64,000 bases of DNA from Fabrea salina. Taxonomy: Eukaryota; Ciliophora; Heterotrichea; Heterotrichida; Fabreidae. Positions 19,021 to 29,443 of this stretch are shown piece by piece (the stretch's first letter is position 1; every line of letters begins with the position of its first letter). The notes beneath the pieces were generated by a model. The model ran no database searches, had not been told where the DNA came from, and was given only the letters and a program-made list of their open reading frames with translations. The stretch covers positions 31,117 to 95,116 of the forward strand of contig JALIHJ010000067.1 of the NCBI GenBank assembly GCA_022984795.1, in the 5' to 3' direction. The translations under genes were made by a program, and so were the position numbers.

Positions 19021-20169
19021 ATGGAAGCTGACTGTCCTCAAAAGTGTCAAGCTATTGCCCAGTGCGAGTGTGAAAGTTTTTTGTGTACCCACACTATTCC
19101 TAGTCATATAGCCAAGGGGCATAACATGGGTCCTATTTCCCAAACTGAGTATATAAGAAAGGGGCTTGACTGGGTTGCTCGGAAGAAATTAGAAATTCTT
19201 CAACTGAGCGAGTGTGTAATTTCTGGAGTTGAAAAAGCTACTTCAGAACAACTAAGTAAGGTTGAAGAAGTAAGGGGGAAAATCTTGAGGGGTGAAAGTA
19301 AAGGTGAAGAACTGAGAAGTATGGATTTTAAGGGGTGTTTAAGGGGACTTTGGATTGTGGAGTTAAAGTCTAAGCTCGATTGTTTAGTAGAAAAGGTTAA
19401 GAAACGCAAAGTTGAAATAAGTGAAGTAATAGAAGCCAAGGAAAGACTAGAACAAACTGAAAAAGACTTTAAGAAGGAAAAAGCAGACTGTTTGGGTAAA
19501 TTTGGAGTAATCTACACACGCATAGGTAAATACGAAGAGGCAATAAACAACCTAAAGGAATCTTTGGAGACTAGAAAACAGGTGGGTGTGGATGAAAATG
19601 ACCTAGCTGAGTCTTATAACGATCTAGGAATGGCTTACTGGCGTATGGGAAAAAACGAAGAAGCAGAAAAGTATTGTTTAAAGTCTTTAGAGATAAAAGA
19701 GTCAGTGGTTGGCCCACAAAACCCCAGCCTGGCTCTGTCTTACAATGACTTAGGAGTAGTTTACAAGAATAAGGAAGAATACCAAAAAGCAGAAAATTAC
19801 CTGTTGAAGTCTTTGGAAATCAGAAAAGCTGTACTTGATCCACAGCACATTGACATTGCAGAGTCGTACAATAACTTAGGGAGCCTTTACGATTCGTTAG
19901 AAGACTACCAAAAAGCGGAAAAGTACCTTTTAAAATCCCTTAAAATCGACGAAGCAGTGCTGGACCCTGAAAGTATTGATCTAGCCTATGCGTACTACAA
20001 CTTAGGAACCCTCTACGACTCCTTAAAAGACTACCAAAAAGCAGAAGAGTACCTTTTAAAAGCCCTTAAAATCGAAGAAGCAGTACTGGACCCCCAGGAC
20101 CCCGACTTGGCTTTAACTTACAAAAGCTTAAAAAAATTGCAGAAACCTAAGAAGCACCCTTGTTACTAG
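19021..20169 (+). CDS. B-box-like finger / TPR protein (kinesin-light-chain-type repeats)
   Basis: 382 residues. The N-terminal Cys/His finger (C5, C9, C15, C17, C22, H24, H29, H34) has nearly the same spacing as that of the WD40 protein at 4486. A helical region follows (about 45-155). Then come five 42-residue TPRs (about 160-375) of the kinesin-light-chain type, with ALSYNDLGVVYKNKEEYQKA and KAEKYLLKSLKIDEAVLDP as typical units; the last three are very similar to each other, indicating recent repeat growth. It is a likely protein-protein scaffold; partners are unknown. It is one of few genes here that ends in TAG. Confidence 0.88.
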   Translation: MEADCPQKCQAIAQCECESFLCTHTIPSHIAKGHNMGPISQTEYIRKGLDWVARKKLEILQLSECVISGVEKATSEQLSKVEEVRGKILRGESKGEELRSMDFKGCLRGLWIVELKSKLDCLVEKVKKRKVEISEVIEAKERLEQTEKDFKKEKADCLGKFGVIYTRIGKYEEAINNLKESLETRKQVGVDENDLAESYNDLGMAYWRMGKNEEAEKYCLKSLEIKESVVGPQNPSLALSYNDLGVVYKNKEEYQKAENYLLKSLEIRKAVLDPQHIDIAESYNNLGSLYDSLEDYQKAEKYLLKSLKIDEAVLDPESIDLAYAYYNLGTLYDSLKDYQKAEEYLLKALKIEEAVLDPQDPDLALTYKSLKKLQKPKKHPCY

Positions 20170-20210
20170 CAACTAGTGTATAAATAAGAAATTACCTCGC
20201 AAATAAGTGA

Positions 20211-20281
20211 GGTTCCATGGTGTAATGGTAGCACGCTGGACTTTGAATCCAGCGATCCGAGTTCAATTCTCGGTGGAACCA
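20211..20281 (+). tRNA. tRNA-Gln (anticodon UUG)
   Basis: Cloverleaf with acceptor stem GGTTCCA/TGGAACC, discriminator A, anticodon stem CTGGA/TCCAG and loop CTTTGAA (anticodon TTG), and T-loop GTTCAAT. It reads CAA codons, the normal Gln set. The T-run beginning at 20283 can serve as Pol III terminator. There is no intron. Confidence 0.95.
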
Positions 20282-20328
20282 TTTTTTCTGTTAATTCTAG
20301 AACCTAATTTTAAGTTAAACAAGTAAAA

Positions 20329-23300
20329 ATGTCCAACCTGCACGTTGAATACGACAAAACCTCGTTTATAAGCAACTTGTTCATGACGTGGGCTTTTAAG
20401 TTTGCTAAGTACTACAAAACAAACCCTCCTTCACAAGAGAACCTAGTAGACGTGACTTCGAGCACAGCTTACTTAGAGTCATACGAGAAGCTCAAGTCTT
20501 CCTGGAAAAAAGAAAAACAAAAGTCCAAACCTAGCTTCCTCAGAGCACTTTTGGACAGCACGCTCAAAGAGTATACTCTAGTGGTGCTTCCTGGAGTGAT
20601 TGCTTTTAGTCTTCTGGTCTACCAGAGCGTGATGACGCTTTTTATTCTAGAATACCTAGAAGATGAAGATGCCCCAGTGTACCAAGGAGTTCTTCTGTGT
20701 GTGGCTTTTGCTGTTGGAGGACTTTTAAGTTCCCTTTTGCTTAACTACTCTGCACACAAGCTTTTGATCATGATTGGAAGGGTCAAAAACCACGCTTCTA
20801 TGCTAGTCTTCGAAGAGACTTTGCAGTTCTCGATACCTTCTCTGAGCGAAGGCAACAAGTCAGGCAAAATAGTGAACGTGATAGGGTCGGACTTAGAAAT
20901 CCTAGAGATCTTTATCACTTCGATCTTTGTCTGGGCGATACCACCGCTCTTCATAGGAGGAGTGGTTGTTGTGGCAATCGTATTTGGAGTAGCAGGTGTT
21001 ATAGGCCTGGTGCTGTCTATTTTGCACTTGCCAGCTCTGATTTACATTGGAGGTTTGGTCAAGAAGAACCGAATTGCCTTTACAGTCTTCAGTGACGAAC
21101 GGATTAAGTTGATTTCGAACTTGATAGAAGGAATCAAAGTAGTTAAGTTGTACGGGTGGGAGTTTCCTTTTCTAGAGTACATCTACAAAGCTAGGAACAA
21201 AGAAGTCTCTGGTCTCAGAAAAAACGGGAACTTGAACTTGATAACTAAGATCCTTTTCTTCGGAGGAATTGGGTTGGTTATCTTTGCCACTCTAACTATT
21301 CATATGTTGTTGGGCAACAAACTTGAAACAGGACCTACTTTTGCAACCATTTCAATACTCATCATGGTGCACCAAGGCTGTGTGTACAGGGGCGAAGTAG
21401 GCATTAAAAGTATATTCTTGCTGTTGGTGGCTTGCAAAAGAATCACACAAGCTCTTTTAACCAAACAAGTTTCTTCCGACAGCTACCAGTACTCACGCGC
21501 TACCAAGCCACTAGAACTCACTAACGCTAGTTTTTCTTGGCTGCCTCTTTCACATTCTAACCAAGACAACGACACACTCAAAACCATGAACCATGAACCC
21601 AAAGACATTGTTTTGAAAGACCTCAACTTTACTCTCGAAACAGGCGAGACTCTGGGAGTAGTAGGCCCTGTAGGTTCTGGAAAGTCGTCTTTGTTCTTTG
21701 CTTTGCTGAACGAAATAAACCTTGTGGAGGGGACTTTGGCTTTGAACGGAAGCTTTTCTATAAGCACAGACGACTCCTGGATCATATCTGGAAGCATCAA
21801 AGAAAACATCTTAATGGGCCAGGAGTGGAACCAAGAGTTTTATTACGAAACCATCAAAGCCTGTGCTCTTGACAGAGACTTGGAGCTTTTTGCTGATGGC
21901 GACGAAACTATTGTGGGCGATAAAGGCATCACACTGAGTGGAGGACAAAAGGCCAGAATCAGTTTAGCTCGTGCTGTATACGCCAACAGAGACATTGTAC
22001 TGCTTGACGACCCACTGAGTGCTGTGGACGCTGAGGTGTCTTCTCACTTGTTCAATGAGTGCATCGGTGGAGTCCTTAAAGAAAAAACTGTTGTTCTAGC
22101 CACCCACCAGATTCACTACCTGAACCAGGTGGACAAAGTTTTAGTGTTAGTCGGAGGAAGACAGGTGTTTTTCGGGACTTACTCAGAACTGAAGCAGAGA
22201 GAAGACGTTTTAGACGTGCTGGGCGAACTAAGTGGTGAGAGCTCGGAAGAAAAACCTCAAAAGCAAGTTCAAGAGAAAAAAACTTACCAACAAAAAGAAA
22301 AACTCAAGATTGAAGAAGAAGAAAGAGTAAAAGGAACAGTGCCTTTCAAACAGTACTGGAGGTTCTGGATGTATGGGTTTTACTCAGGCTTTGTAGTGCT
22401 GATAGTGCTTCTGCTTTTGATCGTTTCGCAAGCTAACTTGTTTGCAGCCTACGGTTGGGCTAGCTACTGGTCTAACCAAGACGAGTCTGACCAAGAAGAC
22501 ACTTACTACATACAAACTCTGGGACTCATTGTGCTGGTGCTATACTTAACTTCCTGTTTGAGGTTTGGTCCAGTCATTAACGGGTTGTTTACTTCTTCTA
22601 GGAACTTGCACAACCACGCTATTAAAAGCTTAGCAACTACAGAGTCGACTTTCTTCGACAAGAACCCCACTGGAAGGGTCCTCAATAGGTTTTCTAAAGA
22701 TACTGCTTTGACAGACGAAGCTTGCTCTAACTTCATGACAGAAGCCACAAACACCACAACTATTATGCTGGGAAACGTTATTTTGATTTCAATAATCTTC
22801 CCAATTAACTTGGTAGTGTTTTTTGTTTGGTTGGTTTTGGTTTACTTAGTGATCAAGAAGTTCTTTTTTTACTCAAAAGAACTCAGAAAGATAGAGCTAG
22901 TTACTAGGAGTCCACTACTTACTCAGTTGTCTGCAGCTTTGTCTGGAATCCATGTGATTAGGTGTTTAAAGTTACAAGGCATGTTTAGGCAATTAGTAGA
23001 GCAGTCTGCAAGGCACAACTTCAAAGCTTTTTTCACTTATCAGTGCTTGATCAGGCCTATTCAGTTGTACTCTGACATCCTTACAGTGTGGATTGTAATA
23101 TTCAACGTGATCTTTTTGGTAGCCCTTAAAGGCAGTATAAGTGCTGAAGTAGCTGGACTTAGCATAGCTGTGACTTTTAGTTACTTGAACTTAGCAGGTT
23201 GGTGGTCCAAAACCTTAGTGGAAACAGAGAACTTCATGTCCTCTCCACAAAGACTCCTTGAGTACACCAACTTGCCTGTAGAAGGCACTTTAGAGTCAGA

Positions 23301-24075
23301 GACGCCTTTTACCATATCGAGTGGGAAAATCGAGTTCAAAGACCTCTGCATGAAGTACAGAGAAAACTTTCCTTTGTCTTTGAAAAGCGTTAACTTTGTT
23401 TTGGAAGCTGGCGAAAAAGTAGGCATTGTGGGAAGAACAGGTGCAGGGAAGTCTTCTATAATGCAGGTGCTTTTCAGACTAGTTAACCCTTGCTCAGGAA
23501 GCATTCTGATTGACGGAGTGGACTTTATGAAAGCAGGGTTGCACAACCTCCGCAAACAAATGTCAGTGATTCCCCAAACTCCTTTTCTATTCAGAGCTAA
23601 AATCAGGGACAACCTAGACCCCTTCCACGAACACTCAGACCAAGAAATCCAAGAAGTCCTTAAAGATGTGAAACTTGACATACTCATTGAAGTACTGGAC
23701 CAGAGCTACAGTGACTCAGAAATCAACTTGTCAGCTGGACAAAAACAACTCGTGTGCCTTGCCAGAGCTATTCTCAGGAAAAACAAAGTAGTTATGATGG
23801 ACGAAGCCACTGCCAACGTAGACCACGAAACTGACAACTTCATTCAAAGGAAGATTAAAGAAAAGTTCGCCAGTGCTACTTTGATAGTTATAGCCCACAG
23901 ACTCCGAACTATTATTGAAAGTGACAAAATCATAGTCATGGACGAAGCAACTTGTAAAGAGGTCGGACCTCCTAAAGACCTTGCTGCTGACGAGTCTTCT
24001 TACTTTAGGAACATGATCAACCACACAGGCCCCCAAGAGTCCCAGTTTTTGCTTTCCAAGATTATGTCTGAATAA
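20329..24075 (+). CDS. ABCC-type (MRP-like) ABC transporter
   Basis: 1248 residues in the order TMD1-NBD1-TMD2-NBD2, without the extra TMD0 of long MRPs. NBD1: Walker A GPVGSGKSS (about 445), signature LSGGQKARISLARAV, Walker B LLDDPLSAVD with Asp replacing the catalytic Glu, as is usual in ABCC. NBD2: GRTGAGKSS (about 1036), LSAGQKQLVCLARAI, MMDEATANVD. The linker (about 640-670) is charged. It probably exports anionic or conjugated compounds, or sits on a vacuolar membrane; the substrate cannot be read from sequence. The stop codon is a single base away from the stop of the convergent receptor gene, so the 3' UTRs must overlap. Confidence 0.95.
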   Translation: MSNLHVEYDKTSFISNLFMTWAFKFAKYYKTNPPSQENLVDVTSSTAYLESYEKLKSSWKKEKQKSKPSFLRALLDSTLKEYTLVVLPGVIAFSLLVYQSVMTLFILEYLEDEDAPVYQGVLLCVAFAVGGLLSSLLLNYSAHKLLIMIGRVKNHASMLVFEETLQFSIPSLSEGNKSGKIVNVIGSDLEILEIFITSIFVWAIPPLFIGGVVVVAIVFGVAGVIGLVLSILHLPALIYIGGLVKKNRIAFTVFSDERIKLISNLIEGIKVVKLYGWEFPFLEYIYKARNKEVSGLRKNGNLNLITKILFFGGIGLVIFATLTIHMLLGNKLETGPTFATISILIMVHQGCVYRGEVGIKSIFLLLVACKRITQALLTKQVSSDSYQYSRATKPLELTNASFSWLPLSHSNQDNDTLKTMNHEPKDIVLKDLNFTLETGETLGVVGPVGSGKSSLFFALLNEINLVEGTLALNGSFSISTDDSWIISGSIKENILMGQEWNQEFYYETIKACALDRDLELFADGDETIVGDKGITLSGGQKARISLARAVYANRDIVLLDDPLSAVDAEVSSHLFNECIGGVLKEKTVVLATHQIHYLNQVDKVLVLVGGRQVFFGTYSELKQREDVLDVLGELSGESSEEKPQKQVQEKKTYQQKEKLKIEEEERVKGTVPFKQYWRFWMYGFYSGFVVLIVLLLLIVSQANLFAAYGWASYWSNQDESDQEDTYYIQTLGLIVLVLYLTSCLRFGPVINGLFTSSRNLHNHAIKSLATTESTFFDKNPTGRVLNRFSKDTALTDEACSNFMTEATNTTTIMLGNVILISIIFPINLVVFFVWLVLVYLVIKKFFFYSKELRKIELVTRSPLLTQLSAALSGIHVIRCLKLQGMFRQLVEQSARHNFKAFFTYQCLIRPIQLYSDILTVWIVIFNVIFLVALKGSISAEVAGLSIAVTFSYLNLAGWWSKTLVETENFMSSPQRLLEYTNLPVEGTLESETPFTISSGKIEFKDLCMKYRENFPLSLKSVNFVLEAGEKVGIVGRTGAGKSSIMQVLFRLVNPCSGSILIDGVDFMKAGLHNLRKQMSVIPQTPFLFRAKIRDNLDPFHEHSDQEIQEVLKDVKLDILIEVLDQSYSDSEINLSAGQKQLVCLARAILRKNKVVMMDEATANVDHETDNFIQRKIKEKFASATLIVIAHRLRTIIESDKIIVMDEATCKEVGPPKDLAADESSYFRNMINHTGPQESQFLLSKIMSE

Positions 24076-24076
24076 C

Positions 24077-27000
24077 TTAACTAGTTTTGTCTTTAATTTC
24101 AGGAAGTTCCAGTATTTGCGGGAAGATTTCTGGTTCTTGGATGTCATCAATTGTTAGAATAACTTCGCCTGAAGTTCCGCTATGGTAGTTTTCTACTGGT
24201 TGAGGTTTCGCATTTCTTTCAGGAACTACTTTTGCGTGCTTTACCTTTTTAGGTTTGTTTTTGTATGACTTTATAACATAAGAAATATGCTTCACAAACA
24301 TCAGCACTGAAGCAAAGGCCTGGACTCCTACAACTACAAAACAAGTGTAAAACACCAAAGCTTCAAATGCTTCTTCGTAGGGTTTACTTGTATTCAAAAA
24401 GTAAGTAATTAGCAAAAACACTAGAAAAACTCCAAACTCAGCTATTGCGTTGGAAACTTGCAGGATTAGTTCGGAGTAAGGCCGGACTATAACAGTGTAC
24501 AAGAAAACAACTAACATCAGAAAACAGTTAATGACTGCTTGTGCAACTGGAAAGCTGCTCATAAGCATTGAATTCAGAACGTAAAGTAGTCTTCTGGCTA
24601 AGAAAAGACTATAGAACTGTACAGAATGTTTGTTTTTCTTGAACTCGTAAAACAAAGATCCCCAGGTTTTATGGAAGTCTGAGTTTTCAGAAGGCTGCAG
24701 AACTAGCTCAGTGTTTTTTCTAATCAAACAAAATACTAAAGCAGGGAACAGTATCAAGCACAGACAAAAAACTATTCCAAGGGTATAGTTAACTAGAGAA
24801 AGCACTTCAGTAGCTGGAGTTAAGTATAGCTGAATGAGTCCTGCTACTAAAAGGCCTAAATAGCCTTCTAGCAAGAACCTAACAAACACACCATATTTGT
24901 ACTCCTTCAGCAACTTTTGAAACTTCTTCCTTAAAAACCTAATTCTGGCCTTAGAAAGAATTGAAACTATCGGCCAAAGCAATACTAGCGCTAATATTGT
25001 CGAAAAGAGCTCACCTGCATTCACTAAAAATAGGCCTGAGTCGTATCCATGCTTGTATGATTCTTGGTGGTTGTTAGTAGCTCCTGACCCAAATACCACT
25101 CTAAACAAGTTCACCATTAATCCTACGTCATTAAAAGACCTAAACAATCCTTTAAGTTTAGGTGTAAGTGAGTTCCCTGAAATAGGGATTAAGCCTAGTA
25201 TTTGGATGGTGTTAATGGCTGACCAAAAACTAGAAGCAGTTGGCCCTGCTAAACCTGAGGCTAAAGCAATAGATCCCCCAATTTCAGAAACACTGCTCCC
25301 TATCCTAGCTCCTTGTTTCTCTTCCTGCTTTTCAGGATCGTACTCATAAAGAGTCCCTTGAAGGCTTTCTTCAAACAAGAACTTTTCGTCAATGCTTCTA
25401 ATACTTGAGTGGTTTAAAAAGCTCAGAGTGACTCCTTGTCCTTGTTGGATATACTCATTGAATTCTAGGCTAAAGTAGTAGGATCTTTTAGAGTTCTTTT
25501 CCATTGAGTAAGTAAACTGAATGCTAGGGTCACTAAGTGTAATCTTTACGTCACTTTGAAGAAGTGGTGTGTCAAGACTGCTTGAAAAGGTTAGGTTGAG
25601 GTAGTTGTTTTCCTTTACTTGAAGGGCTGCATGGAAGTATTCCTTTTGACACTCTCTTCCGTTTTGGGAGTACCCTTTATTGCACTGGCACTTAGAATCT
25701 GGAGTTAAAGAAGCGTTTTCTACACAACTCAAGCACACTTCAAAAGTTCTACAAGTCGCACACGACTCTCTGCAGTCAACTACTACTTCATACAAGCTTC
25801 CTTCAAGTACTTTTTCGTACAGAAATTCTTTTTGGGTGCTTCTTAACTCAGAGTTGAAGGTCAAAGTAACTAGTTCTCCTTCTTGGATGTACTGGTTGAA
25901 CTCCAAAGCGAAGTAGTAAACTCTTTCAGACTTCTTTTCCATAGTGTATCTAAGCGAAGCACTTCCTAAAGTAACTTTCACATCACTCTCTGAAAGTGGA
26001 GTGCTTAAGTTACTTGAAAAAGTTAGGTTGAGGTGGTTTCCCCACATTACTTCTAAAGTAGAGTGGAAGTAGTTTTTGAAGCACCTGTTTTCGCTTTGGT
26101 AGTAACCTTCGTCACACGCGCACTTAGAAGCATTGAAAGAAGAGTTGTCTACGCAAGTCAAGCACACTTGGGTGTTTTGGCACAACTTGCACAGGTCCTG
26201 GCAGTACACTTCGAACTCGTAAAGACTCCCCTGAAGTGTTTCTTCGTACACAAAACTTCTTCTGGGCACTTCTGATACTGGAAAAGTCTGAAAAACTCAA
26301 AGTAACTCCTTCTCCTTCCGGAACGTTGTTTTCAAACTTTAGAGCGAAATCGTACTGGCTATCTGATACTTTTTCCATTGAGTAAGTAAACTGAATGCTA
26401 GGGTCACTAAGTGTAATCTTTACGTCACTTTGAAGAAGTGGTGTGTCAAGACTGCTTGAAAAGGTTAGGTTGAGGTAGTTGTTTTCCTTTACTTGAAGGG
26501 CTGCATGGAAGTATTCCTTTTGACACTCTCTTCCGTTTTGGGAGTACCCTTTATTGCACTGGCACTTAGAATCTGGAGTTAAAGAAGCGTTTTCTACACA
26601 ACTCAAGCACACTTCAAAAGTTCTACAAGTCGCACACGACTCTCTGCAGTCAACTACTACTTCATACAAGCTTCCTTCAAGTACTTTTTCGTACAGAAAT
26701 TCTTTTTGGGTGCTTCTTAACTCAGAGTTGAAGGTCAAAGTAACTAGTTCTCCTTCTTGGATGTACTGGTTGAACTCCAAAGCGAAGTAGTAAACTCTTT
26801 CAGACTTCTTTTCCATAGTGTATCTAAGCGAAGCACTTCCTAAAGTAACTTTCACATCACTCTCTGAAAGTGGAGTGCTTAAGTTACTTGAAAAAGTTAG
26901 GTTGAGGTGGTTTCCCCACATTACTTCTAAAGTAGAGTGGAAGTAGTTTTTGAAGCACCTGTTTTCGCTTTGGTAGTAACCTTCGTCACACGCGCACTTA

Positions 27001-29405
27001 GAAGCATTGAAAGAAGAGTTGTCTACGCAAGTCAAGCACACTTGGGTGTTTTGGCACAACTTGCACAGGTCCTGGCAGTACACTTCGAACTCGTAAAGAC
27101 TCCCCTGAAGTGTTTCTTCGTACAAAAACTTCTTCTGGGCACTTCTGATACTGGAAAAGTCTGAAAAACTCAAAGTAACTCCTTCTCCTTCCGGAACGTT
27201 GTTTTCAAACTTTAGAGCGAAATCGTACTGGCTATCTGATACTTTTTCCATTGAGTAAGTAAACTGAATGCTAGGGTCACTAAGTGTAATCTTTACGTCA
27301 CTTTGAAGAAGTGGTGTGTCAAGACTGCTTGAAAAGGTTAGGTTGAGGTAGTTGTTTTCCTTTACTTGAAGGGCTGCATGGAAGTATTCCTTTTGACACT
27401 CTCTTCCGTTTTGGGAGTACCCTTTATTGCACTGGCACTTAGAATCTGGAGTTAAAGAAGCGTTTTCTACACAACTCAAGCACACTTCAGCGTCCTCACA
27501 ATCCACGCACAAATCTATTATGCAGAAGCACTCATAGTTCTCCAAATAAGTCCCTTCCATGCACTGCAAGCAGTTACCCTGGTCTTTAGTGCACTGATAA
27601 CACTTGTAACTACACGAAGAACTGCAATTTGGACTGTTTTCAAGGCATCCTTTAGGACAATTATCACAAGAGCTACAGTCATTATAACTACCTCCAGTCC
27701 ACCTTTCTTCAACGTCACACGAAGGAATGCACTCACCAAGAGGTGCAGGACAAACAGAACACTCTTCAGTGCAAGTAGGGTTGATTAGCCTACCAGCATT
27801 GAACTTGGTATTATAGATCCTCATTTCGTACAAAAACCCCTTGTAAAAACTTTGATATGAACTTGACATAAACTTACTTCCAATAGTCATTTTGTAGTTT
27901 GAGTCAGTATCAGCAAGAAACACTTGCAGTCCAGAGTCAAGTTCATCTGAGTTGCTGTTCACTGTAAGACTAATTCCATAGTTGTTGTTGGCTTTCACAT
28001 AAGCTTGTGCGTAAACTAAGTTCCATGCTTTGGTTTGCACAGAGTTAGAAGACAAGTGTTCAAAGTGCTGGTTGCCACTGCAAAGTACCTTTAGTTTGGG
28101 CTTTCCAGCTTGAATCCCTAACTCAACAATTTCTTGATCTGAAGTCTTTGCTAAAAGAACTTCGTAACCTGAACCACCATCATGACGCAGCCACACAGCT
28201 ACAGTAAAGTCAGGAGCAAACACAAAAGAGTGGTCCTCAGAAAACCTTATGTAAGAGGTTCCGTTAAAGTAGTAGCCTCTTTTATGCACTAACCAGGGGT
28301 CTGTAAACTTGTAGTTAGGGTAAAAAGAAGAATCCTCCCCTGTTTGAAGTGGTAAGTTTTTAGTTTTGTCCCTGATAATGTCATTGTTAGAGTCAAAAGT
28401 TAAGTGAAGGATGAAACTTGACTCTTCTAAGCACTTGGCTCCTTGGCTTCTGAAACCACTGGGACAAAATGAGTTTGTTTTGTCATACTCAGTGCCTTGT
28501 AAGTCAGCATAGAATGCTACCCATGATACGTACTCTTTTGTATGACCAGGCCAGCCATTAAGGGCCTTAGTTTCTTCTATGTTCATAGCAATTTCATCAT
28601 TAGCTGACCCTACATAGCCCCTTAAGTAGGATGCCTGGGGTCCTTCAAACGATGTGATTGATGCAACTGATACAGGTATTCCACTGAAACTTTGACTCAA
28701 AGAGATAGTTTCCTTATTGTGAGTTACATCTTTTCCTGTCTTTCCAAACTTAACCTGAGACCCAAAGTTGTAAGGCCCTTTAGTTATAGCTATCCAGCCT
28801 ACTACTTGATTGACTGGGTCTCCGGGTGCAAGGTTCTGAATAGCAATTTTAAACCCATTTGCGTCAAGTTCCTTAATGCGTACTACTACTATTTCATCAT
28901 TGTTCCTTGTTTGCACAGAAGCTAGCACTACTGGTTCCTCTGAAAAAGGATGGCTAAAGACTACATTACTCCAAGAACCTCCTGTGAGAGTAATCTTTCC
29001 GGCTTGCATATCAGCTGGAAGTGTTTGGTCAGCATCAATGGCAAAGTAACTGACTTGCTCGTATCCGTGGTCCTTTAAAAGAGGTCCTTCAGAATTAGAC
29101 TCTAGAATTACTTCAAACCCGCTGTAGTCTATACTGGTTAAGCTATAGGTCACATAGTTAGGATAGTAATGCGTTGCTACCATCGGTATTACAATAGGGT
29201 CGGTAAAGGGATGTGCGAAATTCACTCTAGTAGGAGTGACGGTATCTGATGAGTCGATTCCTTTGGCCAAGACCCTTCCATACTGAACTGCAGTGCTGGA
29301 CAACTTCCTGGAACTTAGTCCGCTGAGTTCAGGACAATCTGCTGAAGCATCTAGACCTGACCTGACTTCCACAATTGTCAAAACAACCAAACTCAAATAA
29401 ATCAT
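24077..29405 (-). CDS. Lectin/LamG/Cys-rich polytopic surface receptor, interrupted by a +1 frameshift
   Basis: Two overlapping frames (start 29405; end 24077) belong to one gene of about 1775 codons if the extra base at 26251 is discounted. Order: signal peptide; three H-type-lectin-like repeats (about 30-320: NFAHPFTDPIVIPMVATH, VVFSHPFSEEPVVLASVQ); a LamG/concanavalin-like domain (about 325-545: RGYYFNGTSYIRFSED, FYKGFLYEMRIYN); Cys-rich EGF/furin-like repeats; repeated modules starting VCLSCVENASLTPDSKC and including NNYLNLTFSSSLDTPL; and a C-terminal module with about nine hydrophobic segments bearing NTIQILGLIPISGNSLTP. Within the ectodomain repeats an 873-bp tandem duplication holds the frameshift. 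If the extra base is real, the upstream frame stops after 1093 residues and lacks the membrane module, giving a possible secreted form. The sugar or protein ligand is unknown. Confidence 0.82.
25501..27489 (-). repeat. Near-identical 873/874-bp tandem repeat inside receptor gene (about 2.3 copies)
   Basis: Landmarks recur at 25501, 26375 and 27248, spacing 874 and 873. Copies look identical over the stretches compared, except for one extra C at 26251 (TACACAAAACT against TACAAAAACT). 873 is 291 codons, so the repeat keeps frame while the 874-bp copy breaks it. The third copy ends at about 27489, where the sequence diverges (CACTTCAGCG against CACTTCAAAA). Confidence 0.92.
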
Positions 29406-29443
29406 GTTTGGTCAAAAACAATTTTAAATTTAACACATTAATT

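Noticed and set aside
19250-19275. GTAAGGTTGAAGAAG in the TPR gene as a hidden 15-nt intron
   Set aside because: It ends AAG instead of TAG, lacks an A-rich branch pattern, and the coding frame reads through as normal helix.
26240-26270. A programmed +1 frameshift or a 16-nt intron at the receptor break
   Set aside because: No GT...AG of 16 nt covers the site and the sister copy of the repeat reads through without a shift. A one-base insertion explains it more simply, so I treat it as mutation or error.
25680-27164. Two repeated plus-strand frames of 70-78 residues (25680, 26554 and 26063, 26937)
   Set aside because: They are antisense shadows that recur only because the underlying receptor repeat does.
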